Positions 11,801 through 21,838 of a stretch of 64,000 bases of DNA are shown in pieces. Location of the stretch: contig JAJNNQ010000040.1 of the NCBI GenBank assembly GCA_027886175.1, forward strand, positions 23,394,001-23,458,000. Direction: 5' to 3'. The stretch is from Phylloscopus collybita (Eukaryota > Chordata > Aves > Passeriformes > Phylloscopidae). Below the pieces are notes generated by a model. The model made no database searches and was not told the DNA's origin. It saw only the letters and a list, made by a program, of their open reading frames with translations. Position 1 is the first letter of the stretch. Each line of letters begins with the position of its first letter. Position numbers and translations under genes: made by a program.

Positions 11801-14800
11801 AGCTGAAATACTGCACATTTCTGGTGACTTCTCTTTCATAAGAGATAAATCCAAAATGGAATTCCTGTAGCATTTATCTACACTGTAACAATGCCTGAGG
11901 CCGGTGGTATCACAATATGGCACATGCAAATGCTATGTTCCATTCCTGGAACATACCATTTACACCCGGAAGGACTCTGAAGATGAATGGAGAGTCCCAC
12001 TTACAACCAGAGTATTAAAAGACCTTGGCTTTCTCAGTCTAGTAAAATGAAGGAACCTCATCAACATAGACATCAGAGAGACAGAACTCCTGAAGCAAAA
12101 GCCAATGTAGACATTAATTAAGATAAGCTGGTCATGAATACATTTAGGATGAAAATCAGGAAAAGGTTTGTAATCATAAGAGTGCAAAGGTCAGAAACAC
12201 TGAGAAAAATAACTGGAATATCAAGAGGTTGAATTTATGATGTGGGAATACCAAAACTTGCTGCTGCTGCATCTTATGATTCTTTAACCAACTGCAAATA
12301 GGTTGCTTCGTCTTAAAACATGATGAAAGGGTTGCATGAATTCACAGCAGAGGATAAAGGCAAAAAGAACACTCACCTGAAACAGCCAAAGTCATGACAC
12401 AGGCACAGGAATTACACTGGACAGTGGGATCCTCTGACTCAAGCAGATCCAGAATTGGCTCAAGTAAACCCATTTGGACAACTAATTCTTTGTCAACTAT
12501 TCAAAAATTCAAGAAAAATTCGACAAATTAAAAAGTAAAGAGTTAGTGATTTTGTGGGAAGAATACATCATCCATTGACTGCTTTGGAGCTCTACATTAT
12601 GACTATACAAAATAGACCTAAGACGGAAACAGCCTGAAAGCCACTCACAGTCCCTAGCTGGGTTTGCTTAATTCTCCTTCAGATATCTGAAAGGGTGTAA
12701 CAGATGCCTGGAGGTTTTAGGCCAGAAGGTCCAAAATCAGGTTAATTTTGGCAAGAGCAACTGCAGCTTTCCAATAGGTTCACAATTTACTCAGAAACTC
12801 CCCCATCCTTTCTTTTTCTTCTGAGGTCTACCCTTTAAATATTATTTTTTCTTTGTAAATAGTGACATGATATTATTTGCAGCAAAATCCTTAAAAAAGA
12901 AAGCAGAGAAAAAGGCCAGCTTTGCTGAAGACTGACCCTATCTTCTGCTATTACAGGACGCCAGGATGGAATACTTGTTGTGGCCCAGGTGCCCAGGAGT
13001 GCAGTAGTAGATGCAACAAGGACTCCGTTGATGAGGTGTGGCATGTTCATGCCCTGTCTATCAACATAAAATTTATTGTGAAGTTTTTCTTTTGCATCTC
13101 CCAGATGCTATCTCAAATTCATTCTCCCCTTTAGTTACAGAAGCAAGTGAATTATATTAAGCATTTAACTTTTTTTTTCTCTGCAAGTAATTTAAGACTA
13201 AGGTCCAGTTCATAAATAACCAGAAAATGACCACTGTCTCATACGTAGAATTTATTTCTATAAGCTGTATTTGTTGTTTGAAAGGAAAAAGGTCTGTAGA
13301 TACAAGAAAAAGAATTGAATTCCCACACTGGTCTGGGAATATGAGCCTTTGCACATGGATCCAAGAACTCTTGCCACAGGATATATTCTAGCTGGAGGAA
13401 TCTGATATATCTTGGTGCCACCAGAAGCTACGTTATCTTGCAGTCAGAATCAGACTCACACTTGTCCTATTAGGAACACAAAAAAAGGAATCTAGATTTG
13501 TGTAGAAGTGCCCTCCTTCTATCTGAGTCTGGCTGGAGATACTTCACCTGAAGAGAGATGTGTCATTAATTACTCACTATTTCCTTCCAGCAAGAAGTTG
13601 ACAAGGGACAAAGAAGACATCTGCTGCACCTCCAGGTCAGCAGAACGTAGTAAGGCATAGAAGGGTTCCAGATGCTCCACAGGCAGGGGGATGTTCACTG
13701 CAAGAATGAGAGGAAATATTTGAGTCCCATTGTTCACCACAGTCACATTTTTCCCTTGATGGACTTAAGCCTCAGGTGCTCCCATAGACAGGCTGAGTGT
13801 TATTCACCTTTAATAAATTCCACTGCTACTAGCAAACAGAGCAAGTTTCCTGAAGAGGTTTTGAATGATCAAGTACTTCAAAAACATCATGGGAAGGGAA
13901 ACAGTGTGCCTTGCTACCAAACAAGTCATTCTGCCTCCCAGCAGGTCCTTGCTTTGGGGCTATCTGCAATTTTTATCCAGCAAAAAATACATGGGATAAA
14001 ACTATCATCCAAGTGACAGAATATTCTCTTTGAAGTAAAATTAAAATAAACAAATAGACAAATAAATTGCAACCTGCTTATTGCTAGTATTTTTACTTTT
14101 TTGTAGAATTCAAACTCTTGCTGATATTTTATTTGGGATATCTAGGCTGACTCCTAACCATTAACAAACTACCTCAAAAGCCAAGTGCTCCCACAGAATA
14201 GCTGGACCAAAGAAGAATGTTTCCTTCACAAATTTTCACTACAGTCTGGCTTCTGGAGCTTTGTCTTCTTTTGTGTATAAAATATTAGCTGGTCACTATG
14301 TCCATTTCCTTTCATCGTACTTAGACTGTGTTGCTTCCAGGAGATTCAGTATACACTAACTCTAAATACTTTGGGTTCTGCTGAGTTTCACAGAAGTATA
14401 ACAATTTCACAAATAACAGTCTTTTATAATCATAAAAGATATCTCCTTATAGCAAAAACCCAGAACTGACTCTGCCTATGTGGCAATGACAGTTTTCCAT
14501 CTTCCTTGTCAAACAACATAGCATGAAAGCAAAAAACCACAAACTTTCTTAATGAATCAAAAGGAGTTACACGGTTTGAAATAATATTTTTATTTATAAT
14601 TACATGAAAATTTTCTAATGCTTACTGAGATCACTTACTGTGCTGACTCATATGCAAGTAATAGAGGGCAGCTGACTGCTGTAAACCTGGGTTTTCTGAA
14701 AAGGATAAGGTCCTCAAGGCTTCCAGAGGGTCCTTTCCAAGTGGAGACATTTCAAAATCTAAAGATGTAAAATGACAGCACAGGCTCAATTACAACTGAA

Positions 14801-17800
14801 AAGGGTTAGTTTACAAAAAACAATTAAAATTTACAAACAGCCAAATACATAAGGAATTTTGTACTGCCACAACTCCATAAAGCCCATTTATGTTTATTCC
14901 TGTTCCCATGAGCAGAAGCAATAGATAAACTGGGAATAAACTGTCCTTGGCAATGCCTCTTGTAAAGCTCATAAAGCTGGTGATTGGAAACAAGATAAAT
15001 TATAACCTTTGGACACTTTTATGCTATCTAATACAAAAGCAGGTGTATTCTTGTTCTCCATGAAAATCTTTCTCTTTTTCTGAATCTTTGTTAAAATACG
15101 GAATATGGTGTTCTTAATTAAGTAAGAGTATATATTTCTAATTTATTTTGTATTTATATATATATTTCTAAGTATAGAAAGAGTTTATATTTCTAATTTA
15201 CCACATCTGAAGTTCACTGTGTTTCCTGGCTTGGGTATTGAAATACAGGATTTAAAGGAATAGCAACATGGACTGCAAACGGGCTTGCCTCAGGCTCAAA
15301 TTTCTATCATGAATCTACCTGTTCTCAAGTGTGATAGCTCCCCTATGAATAAACCAGATGTTCAACAACAGCCATCATGCATGACTTCTGTAAGTCACTG
15401 TATAATACGTGCAATGGAGCAGCAGAGATGAAAATGAAAGGGACATTGAGCCAATGAAGAGAGTTAAAAAAGTAATGTATGATTGATTGACTGGTGGAGC
15501 ACACAATTGTAAGATACCTTTTCAGGCAATGGATTAAAGGTGTGCATTAATGATTGAAATATCTCTATGAAAAATATCCAGCTACTTTACCTCCCATGGG
15601 ACAAAGAAATGTGAAGGATGTGAGGGGCATGAGCCTTCATGCCTCAAGCCATTAGAAGCTGCAGACATGTCAAGATTAGCAAACTCCTACCCTCAGGATT
15701 AGGTAAGTGAGCTTCACAGAACTGCTTCATATAAAGATCAATTTTTTTTAATAATTAGTAATACACACAAAGGGAAGAACCTGCCTGTGTGTGCAAGGTT
15801 TTAGAGGAAAAAAACAAAACAAAACAAAAATCACTTATGTAGTTTAATTCCATTGCTTTCACTATCTGAACCTGAATCTATCTGATTCTTCCACAGAATT
15901 TGTGGTTTTGTTTGGAGAGTGATAAAGCTGAAACCACTCAAAATCTTCACTTGCTTAAAATATCAAAATTTGCTGCCCTGGCTAACAGATGAGTGATCAA
16001 CCATGAAGTCTCTCCTTGCACCGAAATTGTCCAAACACTGTCTTTTTCCTTATTATATTTTGTTCAAAACTGAAGCTTGTTCCCTCTTGGAATAAAATAC
16101 ACAGGTGAGTGTTAAAGTAAGAGGGATGTGTCTTGGTTCTCTTTCTGAGGCTCCTCTACCTCCATTTGTCTAGGCAGTGGGGTTTGGTCATTCAGAGAAT
16201 TAACCTTGGTTCTGCTTCCTGGGTGCTGTGTGTGTCGTGTCGTGGACAGTGGGACCTCCCTGAAAACCCTCATTTTCATCTGTGTACTGCTGTCAGAGAA
16301 GCTCTAGCTTCCTGCTGCTGTACCCCAACTCCCACGGATCCAAGACAGACCAGACTTCTGAAGACTTATCTTAGAGAGGAAAGGATCTCTCAAGAAAACA
16401 CACAGTCTTTTCAGGGAGCACCAGTGGCTGCTACAAGGGGCCATTCTGGCCTCCCATTCATTACATCTCATCCATCAACTGTGCGGGGATATTGCCCAGA
16501 CAGTCTCCTACGGAGTCAGGAGCATGCTAGCCTTTGGAAGAAAAAGTTCAGCCCTGGAAGATCTCCACTCTATAACAAGCTGAAAGATCTGTTCCTATTC
16601 TGGATATGAATTTTAGGATTTAAACCAGTGCTAAAAGTGCAACAATCAGTGCGCCTTATCGGCAGCACAGGACTCACCACATTCACTGGATAATGACACC
16701 AGCTAATACTAACTGAGGCTAATTCACACATGTTCCCAAAAGCCAGAGTCACAGCAATTATTCCAAAGGTTGTTCCATCATTTCAAACAGCGTTAATCGT
16801 GTCACCAAGGAAAAATTTCTCTGCTGGTTTCCTTCACAAGATTGTTTCGTGTTGCCAAAAAGGCAAGAAAAGAAATAGTAGTTCCACACTCTTCACACAA
16901 CGAAAGTTAGAGTACTAATGCAATTTTGTGTAGTCATTTTAGCCCAAAGCTGCTAAACATAAAGCAGTATACCAAATTAGTTATGAGACAAAGAAAAACC
17001 ATTATTAAAAGACCCCTTATCTTACGGACTGTCTTTAGATACACTCATCCAAAATGACTGCAGAAGTGAAATAAAAAAACACAAGTTTTCCTAATGATAT
17101 TGTATCCTAGGAAAGGACAAAAGAGGACATCACAAACAGAAAAAATGGGGGAATTCGGCAGATAATCTGTAAAGCAAAGGAGATGGATGAAGAGTTATGG
17201 ATCTACTTGGATTCAAGCAGAATCCCATGAATGTGATTAAGTCTGATGTCTAAAATATTTGCACAAAAGCACAGTTGCTTGGAATCCTGAGAGCTCAATG
17301 ATGCTGTTCCCAGAGTGACTACGATCTTCTCCATGTATAGCCCAGACATTCCTAACATAAGTCACAGTGTTCAGCCAACACAGAGGTGCACAGCTGTGCA
17401 CACCACACGGTGATCTGCCCACTCCCAGCTCAGCACTCACGTAGCCTCCAGTCTTAGCAAAGCCCCTGTCCAGCTTTGTCAGCTCCTTTTGATTGACTTC
17501 AAAAAAGTAACTTTTATTTCTAGAAGGACTCACTTTCATGAAACATATTTACATGGGTTATGTATTAACAGTGGTGGCAGAGCAAGAGAGTGATTGACCA
17601 TTTTTACCTAGATCCCACTGTTGCACCACTTGATTCCTTAGTGTCCTGGACACAAACAAAATGCTCTGTAGCTCAGGTCTTTCCTCATCATCACCAAGCT
17701 GCTCAATGCCATGCCACAGCACATCAGCTAGCAATCTGCTTTCAATCCACAAAATCAATCCCTTGCTCTTTCACAACCCTTTAGAAAAAGACAGGTCTCT

Positions 17801-18029
17801 TACCTGTTTCAATATGCTGCAGAAACTCCTGTGCTGTCACTCTCTCATGAGGCTGTAGGATGGGCTTGTACAGCTGTCTGTTTTTAGAGCTGTTTTGCTT
17901 CAAGCAGGAGCACTTGCTTATCAGAGTTAAGCATTCCTTGATGCCTTGCACCAAGTCAGAGGACATCCTCTGAACAAAGCCTATGAAGTCCCGCAGGAGC
18001 TGCATGCATCGTCCACAGAGCTGACCCAT
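3004..18029 (-). CDS. Vac8-like N-acylated armadillo-repeat protein (multi-exon gene, middle part not present)
   Basis: Seven minus-strand exons chain in frame from the ATG at 18027-18029 to 5472 (918 bp, 306 codons) with GT-AG borders throughout. The N-terminus is [10 protein letters not shown]: Gly2 with Cys5 and Cys8 fits myristoylation plus palmitoylation. A basic, cysteine-containing linker follows, then armadillo repeats whose order and wording resemble fungal Vac8 (for example [19 protein letters not shown], and VQ joined to YYSCAALSN). Vac8 is a lipid-anchored vacuole-membrane scaffold for inheritance, fusion and autophagy; that role is not shown for this protein. A C-terminal repeat exon (3239-3372) and a possible last exon (3004-3072) follow, but about four expected repeats between 5471 and 3373 cannot be found. 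Retained exons have no stops. The gene lies head to head with BCLAF1. I know no named mammalian orthologue. Confident in the family, not in the complete model. Confidence 0.8.
3239..3372 (-). CDS. Vac8-like C-terminal armadillo exon
   Basis: 134 bp (131 bp if the second of two tandem acceptors is used). It encodes [20 protein letters not shown] and a helix with [13 protein letters not shown], resembling the last repeat of Vac8. The incoming phase is 1 and the outgoing phase 0; the donor is CAG|GTATGG. It cannot be spliced directly from the exon at 5472-5597, which ends in phase 0, without changing frame. Confidence 0.7.
5051..5117. repeat. A-rich interrupted simple repeat
   Basis: A run of adenines interrupted by single guanines over 67 bp, with no flanking retroposon body. 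It lies in the interval where exons of the Vac8-like gene are missing and is a plausible place for an assembly slip. Confidence 0.9.
5472..5597 (-). CDS. Vac8-like exon 7: second half of repeat 5 and start of repeat 6
   Basis: 126 bp, phase 0 in and out, 42 residues. It starts [18 protein letters not shown], the same wording Vac8 has at this point, and ends [11 protein letters not shown]. The next residues should be a VKCQ-type helix start, but no such exon follows. The acceptor is TTTGCAG and the donor GTAAAG. Confidence 0.9.
6438..6483. repeat. A/C-rich low-complexity tract
   Basis: Irregular runs of AAAAAACC and related units in the intron between Vac8-like exons 6 and 7. No coding or transposon signal is seen. 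Confidence 0.7.
6796..6878 (-). CDS. Vac8-like exon 6: first half of armadillo repeat 5
   Basis: 83 bp, entering in phase 1 and leaving in phase 0. It encodes [20 protein letters not shown] and ends in SPDSEVQ, splitting the repeat right after the VQ pair. The donor is CAG|GTACGA. Confidence 0.9.
7907..8029 (-). CDS. Vac8-like exon 5: armadillo repeat 4
   Basis: 123 bp, phase 1 in and out, 41 residues. It opens with ESNREAI and contains [20 protein letters not shown] and GAILNLTQS. This is the clearest Vac8/beta-catenin-type repeat in the gene. The acceptor is TTCTCCAG and the donor GTACTT. Confidence 0.92.
8771..8814. repeat. Pure poly(A) run, 44 bp
   Basis: Forty-four uninterrupted adenines. 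No LINE or processed gene body was recognised directly upstream, so its origin is unclear. In the Vac8-like transcript it would be a U tract. Confidence 0.95.
11780..12120 (+). mobile_element. Degenerate CR1 LINE fragment
   Basis: Pieces match the end of the CR1 reverse transcriptase region: a GGTGAGACCCTAGCTG-like block near 11790, and near 12030-12070 a stretch that in CR1 encodes the GLFSLEKRRLRGDLIN segment. Stops and indels abound. Boundaries are approximate and the 3' tail is not visible. It is much older than the copy at 23.3 kb. Confidence 0.5.
12377..12496 (-). CDS. Vac8-like exon 4: armadillo repeat 3
   Basis: 120 bp, phase 1 in and out. The core is [20 protein letters not shown] followed by a helix ending LAVS, a canonical armadillo unit. 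The acceptor is GAATAG and the donor GTGAGT. Confidence 0.9.
13578..13697 (-). CDS. Vac8-like exon 3: armadillo repeat 2
   Basis: 120 bp, phase 1 in and out. It encodes a 40-residue helical repeat with [19 protein letters not shown], the usual armadillo spacing of Leu, Pro and VQ. The acceptor is TTCTTGCAG and the donor GTGAGT. Confidence 0.88.
14639..14758 (-). CDS. Vac8-like exon 2: armadillo repeat 1
   Basis: 120 bp, phase 1 in and out. It encodes 40 residues including [20 protein letters not shown], closely matching the first repeat of Vac8 in pattern. The acceptor is TTTAG and the donor GTAAGT. Confidence 0.85.
14759..17803 (-). other. Intron 1 of the Vac8-like gene
   Basis: 3.0 kb with no recognised exon or mobile element. 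A plus-strand frame of 158 codons (16,133-16,609) has no family resemblance. AT-rich imperfect repeats occur at about 15,120-15,200. Confidence 0.6.
17804..18029 (-). CDS. Vac8-like exon 1: acylated N-terminus and linker
   Basis: 226 bp, codons 1-75 plus one base. I chose the ATG at 18029 because it has A at -3 and G at +4 and yields the MGQLCGRC acylation motif; the frame continues upstream only to a TTG. A pyrimidine-rich stretch ending in AG lies just before the ATG on the minus strand, so a 5' UTR intron may splice immediately upstream. The donor reads CAG|GTAAGA. The linker contains a Cys-Ser-Cys pair and several Lys/Arg before the first repeat. Confidence 0.8.
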
Positions 18030-18516
18030 TCTTGTTCCAACAGCAGCACAAAGCAAGAAGAAAAGGAAGGAGATGGAAACAAAAGTTTCTTCTAAATTTG
18101 TCCGCTTTTTGCACTAGCTTGCCTCCTCACTGTTTGTACTGTCTTACAGATATTAACACCACACAATATGCAGATGCTGTAAGGCAGACAGACTTCTGTG
18201 TCCAAAAAACTACATTTCACAAGGCTGGTTTCTGCAGATCTCCTAGAGTTCATAAATTATTATTTAAAATGAGTGCACTGGAGACACACCTTCCTTTTGC
18301 TTGAAGAAAAATAAAGTAACAACCTAAACACATTTCATGGAGAGTAAATGGAGTTTAGGTCATGAAGCATCTACCAAAGCCTGTGTGAGGCTACAAAAAC
18401 TCTTGGATAATGAAAAATGCAACTTGTTTTTGTAAGGCAGCTTTCCACATGAAAGGTAGGCACCACCTTGTCTGCCTTTGTACAAGCTGCAGCTACCAAT
18501 TGGAGAGAGGATGATT

Positions 18517-18539
18517 AAAAAAAAAAAAAAAAAAAAAAA
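18517..18539. repeat. Poly(A) run, 23 bp
   Basis: Twenty-three adenines, just upstream of the AAAAAG array, with unique sequence between them. Confidence 0.9.
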
Positions 18540-18660
18540 GAGCAAGTGAACAGGTTTTTCCAGTTTTTGCTGAAGCACAGATCAGAACAAAGGAGCTGTT
18601 GGACAAACAACTCGTAACTCATAACCTGAGACTTTGCAAATCAGCAAGAATAGAAAACTT

Positions 18661-18764
18661 GAAAAAAAAGAAAAAGAAAAAGAAAAAGAAAAAGAAAAAG
18701 AAAAAGAAAAAGAAAAAGAAAAAGAAAAAGAAAAAGAAAAAGAAAAAGAAAAAGAAAAAGAAAA
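18661..18764. repeat. Hexanucleotide microsatellite (AAAAAG)n
   Basis: About 16-17 near-perfect copies of AAAAAG over 104 bp. On the minus strand this is a CTTTTT polypyrimidine tract upstream of Vac8-like exon 1. Likely length-polymorphic. Confidence 0.95.
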
Positions 18765-21113
18765 TAAAGAAGACAGTGGCCAAATGAATTCAGCACTGTT
18801 TTCTTCCTGTCAAGTCAGTCCTGTTGAGTGGGCTAGTAGCATGGGAGAATACAAAAATGATCCGCAGTTTTCATGCAGAAAAAGGCAGAAAAATGAAAAT
18901 GTTCAGTTCTCCTTTTGCTTAATTCACCAATGCCCATCCTTGGCTGAAGAGTTTTACAAATGACCCTGGTTTCATTCTTGTAGCATGAGGTGATATTTGT
19001 AATATTGAGGATTCCAGTAAAAAACTGGTTTGATTCATGGTCACCTTAATTAGGGATCCTGTAGGTATGGGTCTGCTGAAAGTTAATAGCTTTTATTAAC
19101 TTCTTATTCATGGTATTCATTTATTCTAACTATTGCATTTGATACTTTTACTGGTAAGTTTTGGCCTCTGTCCTTTAAGAAATCTTTATTTTCTAAATAA
19201 ATCATGTTTGAAAATTAGCCCTTCGTTCTACACCCATCTCCAAACACCCATGAACAGACTCACCCAAATCCCTCTGGGTCTGTCCAACAACTGCCGTTTT
19301 CTTTTGATGTAATTTTCCTAATCACAAATACCACTTGTCATAAATAAGCCTACCTAAAGTGGTAAACCAAAAGATATGACACTTCTAATACATAATGCAA
19401 TTCATTACAAAGAATTGGGACTTTGATTTTTCTGGCTACTTCCTTGACCACCTCTGTAAACCCAATGAGTTCTGATCTCTGTCTGGCTTCTTAACATTAT
19501 CAAAAGCAGGGCTAGTATGTCTATTTTCTCACCATGTTTTCTGGACCCTTTCGTAGGGGTCTTCTAAAGAATGGGGAACCCATGTGATTTTCAGGTCCTA
19601 CTTCTGCCACCACTTACTCTTCACCTTTGCTCATCATTTTCCATCCTTCAGCTTTCATCCTAAAAGCCTGTTATCCATCACATGCTCCTTCTGTCTCTTG
19701 CTCTGTTCTAATAAACTGTAATTTTTAATTGTGAGGTTCTTTAAAGGTAACTTGAACTATACTGCACTGAGATGAGAAAACAACAGGACTGTTTCAATGA
19801 AACATTTGCTGCTAATGACTGCATTTCTGTAATGCTCTTGCTAAACATTTCAAAATGTACTGCATACACTAAAACAGCGTTCCAAAGCATCTGTAAAAAA
19901 GATATTCCCAAAATGGTTTATAAACAAGTTTCAGAGGCAGAGCCAAGCTCTTGCAACTCTGTTTTAGATAAGTGGGAACTAAAGAAGTGCATAACACCTG
20001 AAAATGAGTTATAATTTGCCTGAAGGCATAAAACTCAGGTGTCCTGATACATAGTTTGATGACTCAGTCAGGAAATTGTTCTTTGATTTGAAACAACTAC
20101 TTGAAAGCCAGTGTAGAAGGCTGGTTTGTGGATCTTCAAGCATATTCTGAAATCACAACAGCTGCTATAAATGTAAGTTTGAAACTATAAATCAAATATT
20201 TTTGATTGGTTTCATGACCTTGATAAGTTTCCTTATTTTGAATAAAATGTCAGCTCCAGTTTGCAGAAGAGGAAAAGAGAAAAAGTATTGTAATAATGCT
20301 AGACTATTTTTGCTTTTATTCTTGTACAGAACATGCTTCCAATAGTAAATGTCCCACATTCAACATCTTGATTTTTGTCTCCAAAGGGGAAAAAATATCT
20401 GTTCCTTTGTACAGTGTTAAAAAGCCTCTCCAAACCATTTCCATTCAGCTTGTGTGCAAAAGAGACTTCCAAGCAGCAACCTTAGAGTGTGAAGGTTGTT
20501 TGGAGTTCTGTGTAATTGAATTTGGAAGTTTAAATCTATTGGCCAAAAAAACAGTTGAATGCTGTAGCAAAATAGTACTTTCAACAGAAAGCTTCCATTG
20601 GTCCAGCATTTAATCTAGCATATAGCTTCTCTGCATATGACAAAAAATACTACTTTTGGGCACAGTTCCTTAAGCACCTGACACTTACAGTAGGTTTGTT
20701 TTTGACTCAAAAATAGAAAATGTAAAAAATATACTTATTCATCTACCATTTTACTTATGCAGCATGCCACTGCTTGAACTGCTTCTTTTAACAGAAATTA
20801 TTTTATCCAGTTTGCAATGGTGCATAACTCTCGATTGCTCAAAAGTTGGCTGTCATTGGAGAGAAGTACACAAATACTCTTTCTACTCCTCTTTCATAGA
20901 TGACCTAGGGCCTCTTCATGCCAGCAGGCCCCCAAATGCCCTCAGGCTCTGACATAAATATTGGGGGGAAAAAGGTCAACTTTATTTGAGGTATGGTAGT
21001 TTTATCTCCTGGGTATGGATCTTAAAAATACTGTTATCCCTGTGGTTTTAATCAATAGGAAAAGGATTTTTGCAAAGTGTAGGGGAGAGACAGCGATTGA
21101 GAACTAGTGTAGT

Positions 21114-21145
21114 CTTATTTGACTTGTGTGCAAGTCAAATAAGAA
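21114..21145. repeat. Perfect 14-bp inverted repeat with 4-nt loop
   Basis: The arm TCTTATTTGACTTG (21114-21127) is followed by TGTG and then its exact reverse complement (21132-21145). There is no U run of a bacterial-type terminator and no adjacent gene. Confidence 0.95.
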
Positions 21146-21702
21146 AAAAGATACTTAAATGCTTAAAAAGCAGTAAATTGAAAGAATATACTCACACTAC
21201 TAAAGAATCCAAAACTCTTAAGAAATTCAACTAAGTAAATTCGCATTTTTTAAATTTATCCCATGTAATTTTTTATTGCAACTTTGTCTTCAACACATTT
21301 CTTTCACATTCTTCTCTCACCTTCCTGTTCAAGGGTGAGAAAAGCACTGTACAGTTTAGAAAGTTGTACGATGGCTGTACATTGCCACGTGTTTAGCACC
21401 AGACTTGATTCACAAGTTTCTGCTTCATTCAGAAGCAGGTCTTCATTGTCCCCATACCAGCAGTTGAGGCCTCCTCACTTGTACAAATTTGGTACTCTTT
21501 AAACTGGATATATGAAATCTTGTGACTATAAAATACCAACAGAAAACTACCAACAAATCAAGATACTTAAGTTCTCAAAATGGACCTATCATTAACAGAA
21601 TAGTAGAATAAAATAAAGAATTTGGAGAAAAAAAAAAGATTGGGAAAGCAGAACAATTATAAACTCTGAGTCAAATGTGTACAACTTACACTACCATTGA
21701 GT

Positions 21703-21708
<6 letters not shown>

Positions 21709-21742
<34 letters not shown>

Positions 21743-21838
21743 ATGCATATATATGTGTATTCATATATATATATATACACAAAATACACACAATATATAT
21801 TAAAAAAATACATATGTGTGTGTGTGTGTGTGTGTGTG
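21709..21838. repeat. Compound TA / CA-TG microsatellite
   Basis: Consecutive (TA)n, mixed TA/CA, and about 12 TG units. Ordinary dinucleotide microsatellite, probably polymorphic. Confidence 0.95.

Larger units (their letters stand above)
8030..12376 (-). other. Long intron 4 of the Vac8-like gene
   Basis: 4.3 kb between the exons for repeats 3 and 4. It holds a 44-bp poly(A) run and an old CR1 remnant near its upstream end. The rest is unique sequence without exon-like frames. Confidence 0.7.

Noticed and set aside
16133..16609. Open frame of 158 codons on the plus strand in Vac8-like intron 1
   Set aside because: No recognisable motif or transposon similarity, and the upstream region shows no promoter.
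18599..18963. Open frames of KE- and poly-Lys repeats at the AAAAAG array
   Set aside because: Translation of a microsatellite; no conserved flank or start context.
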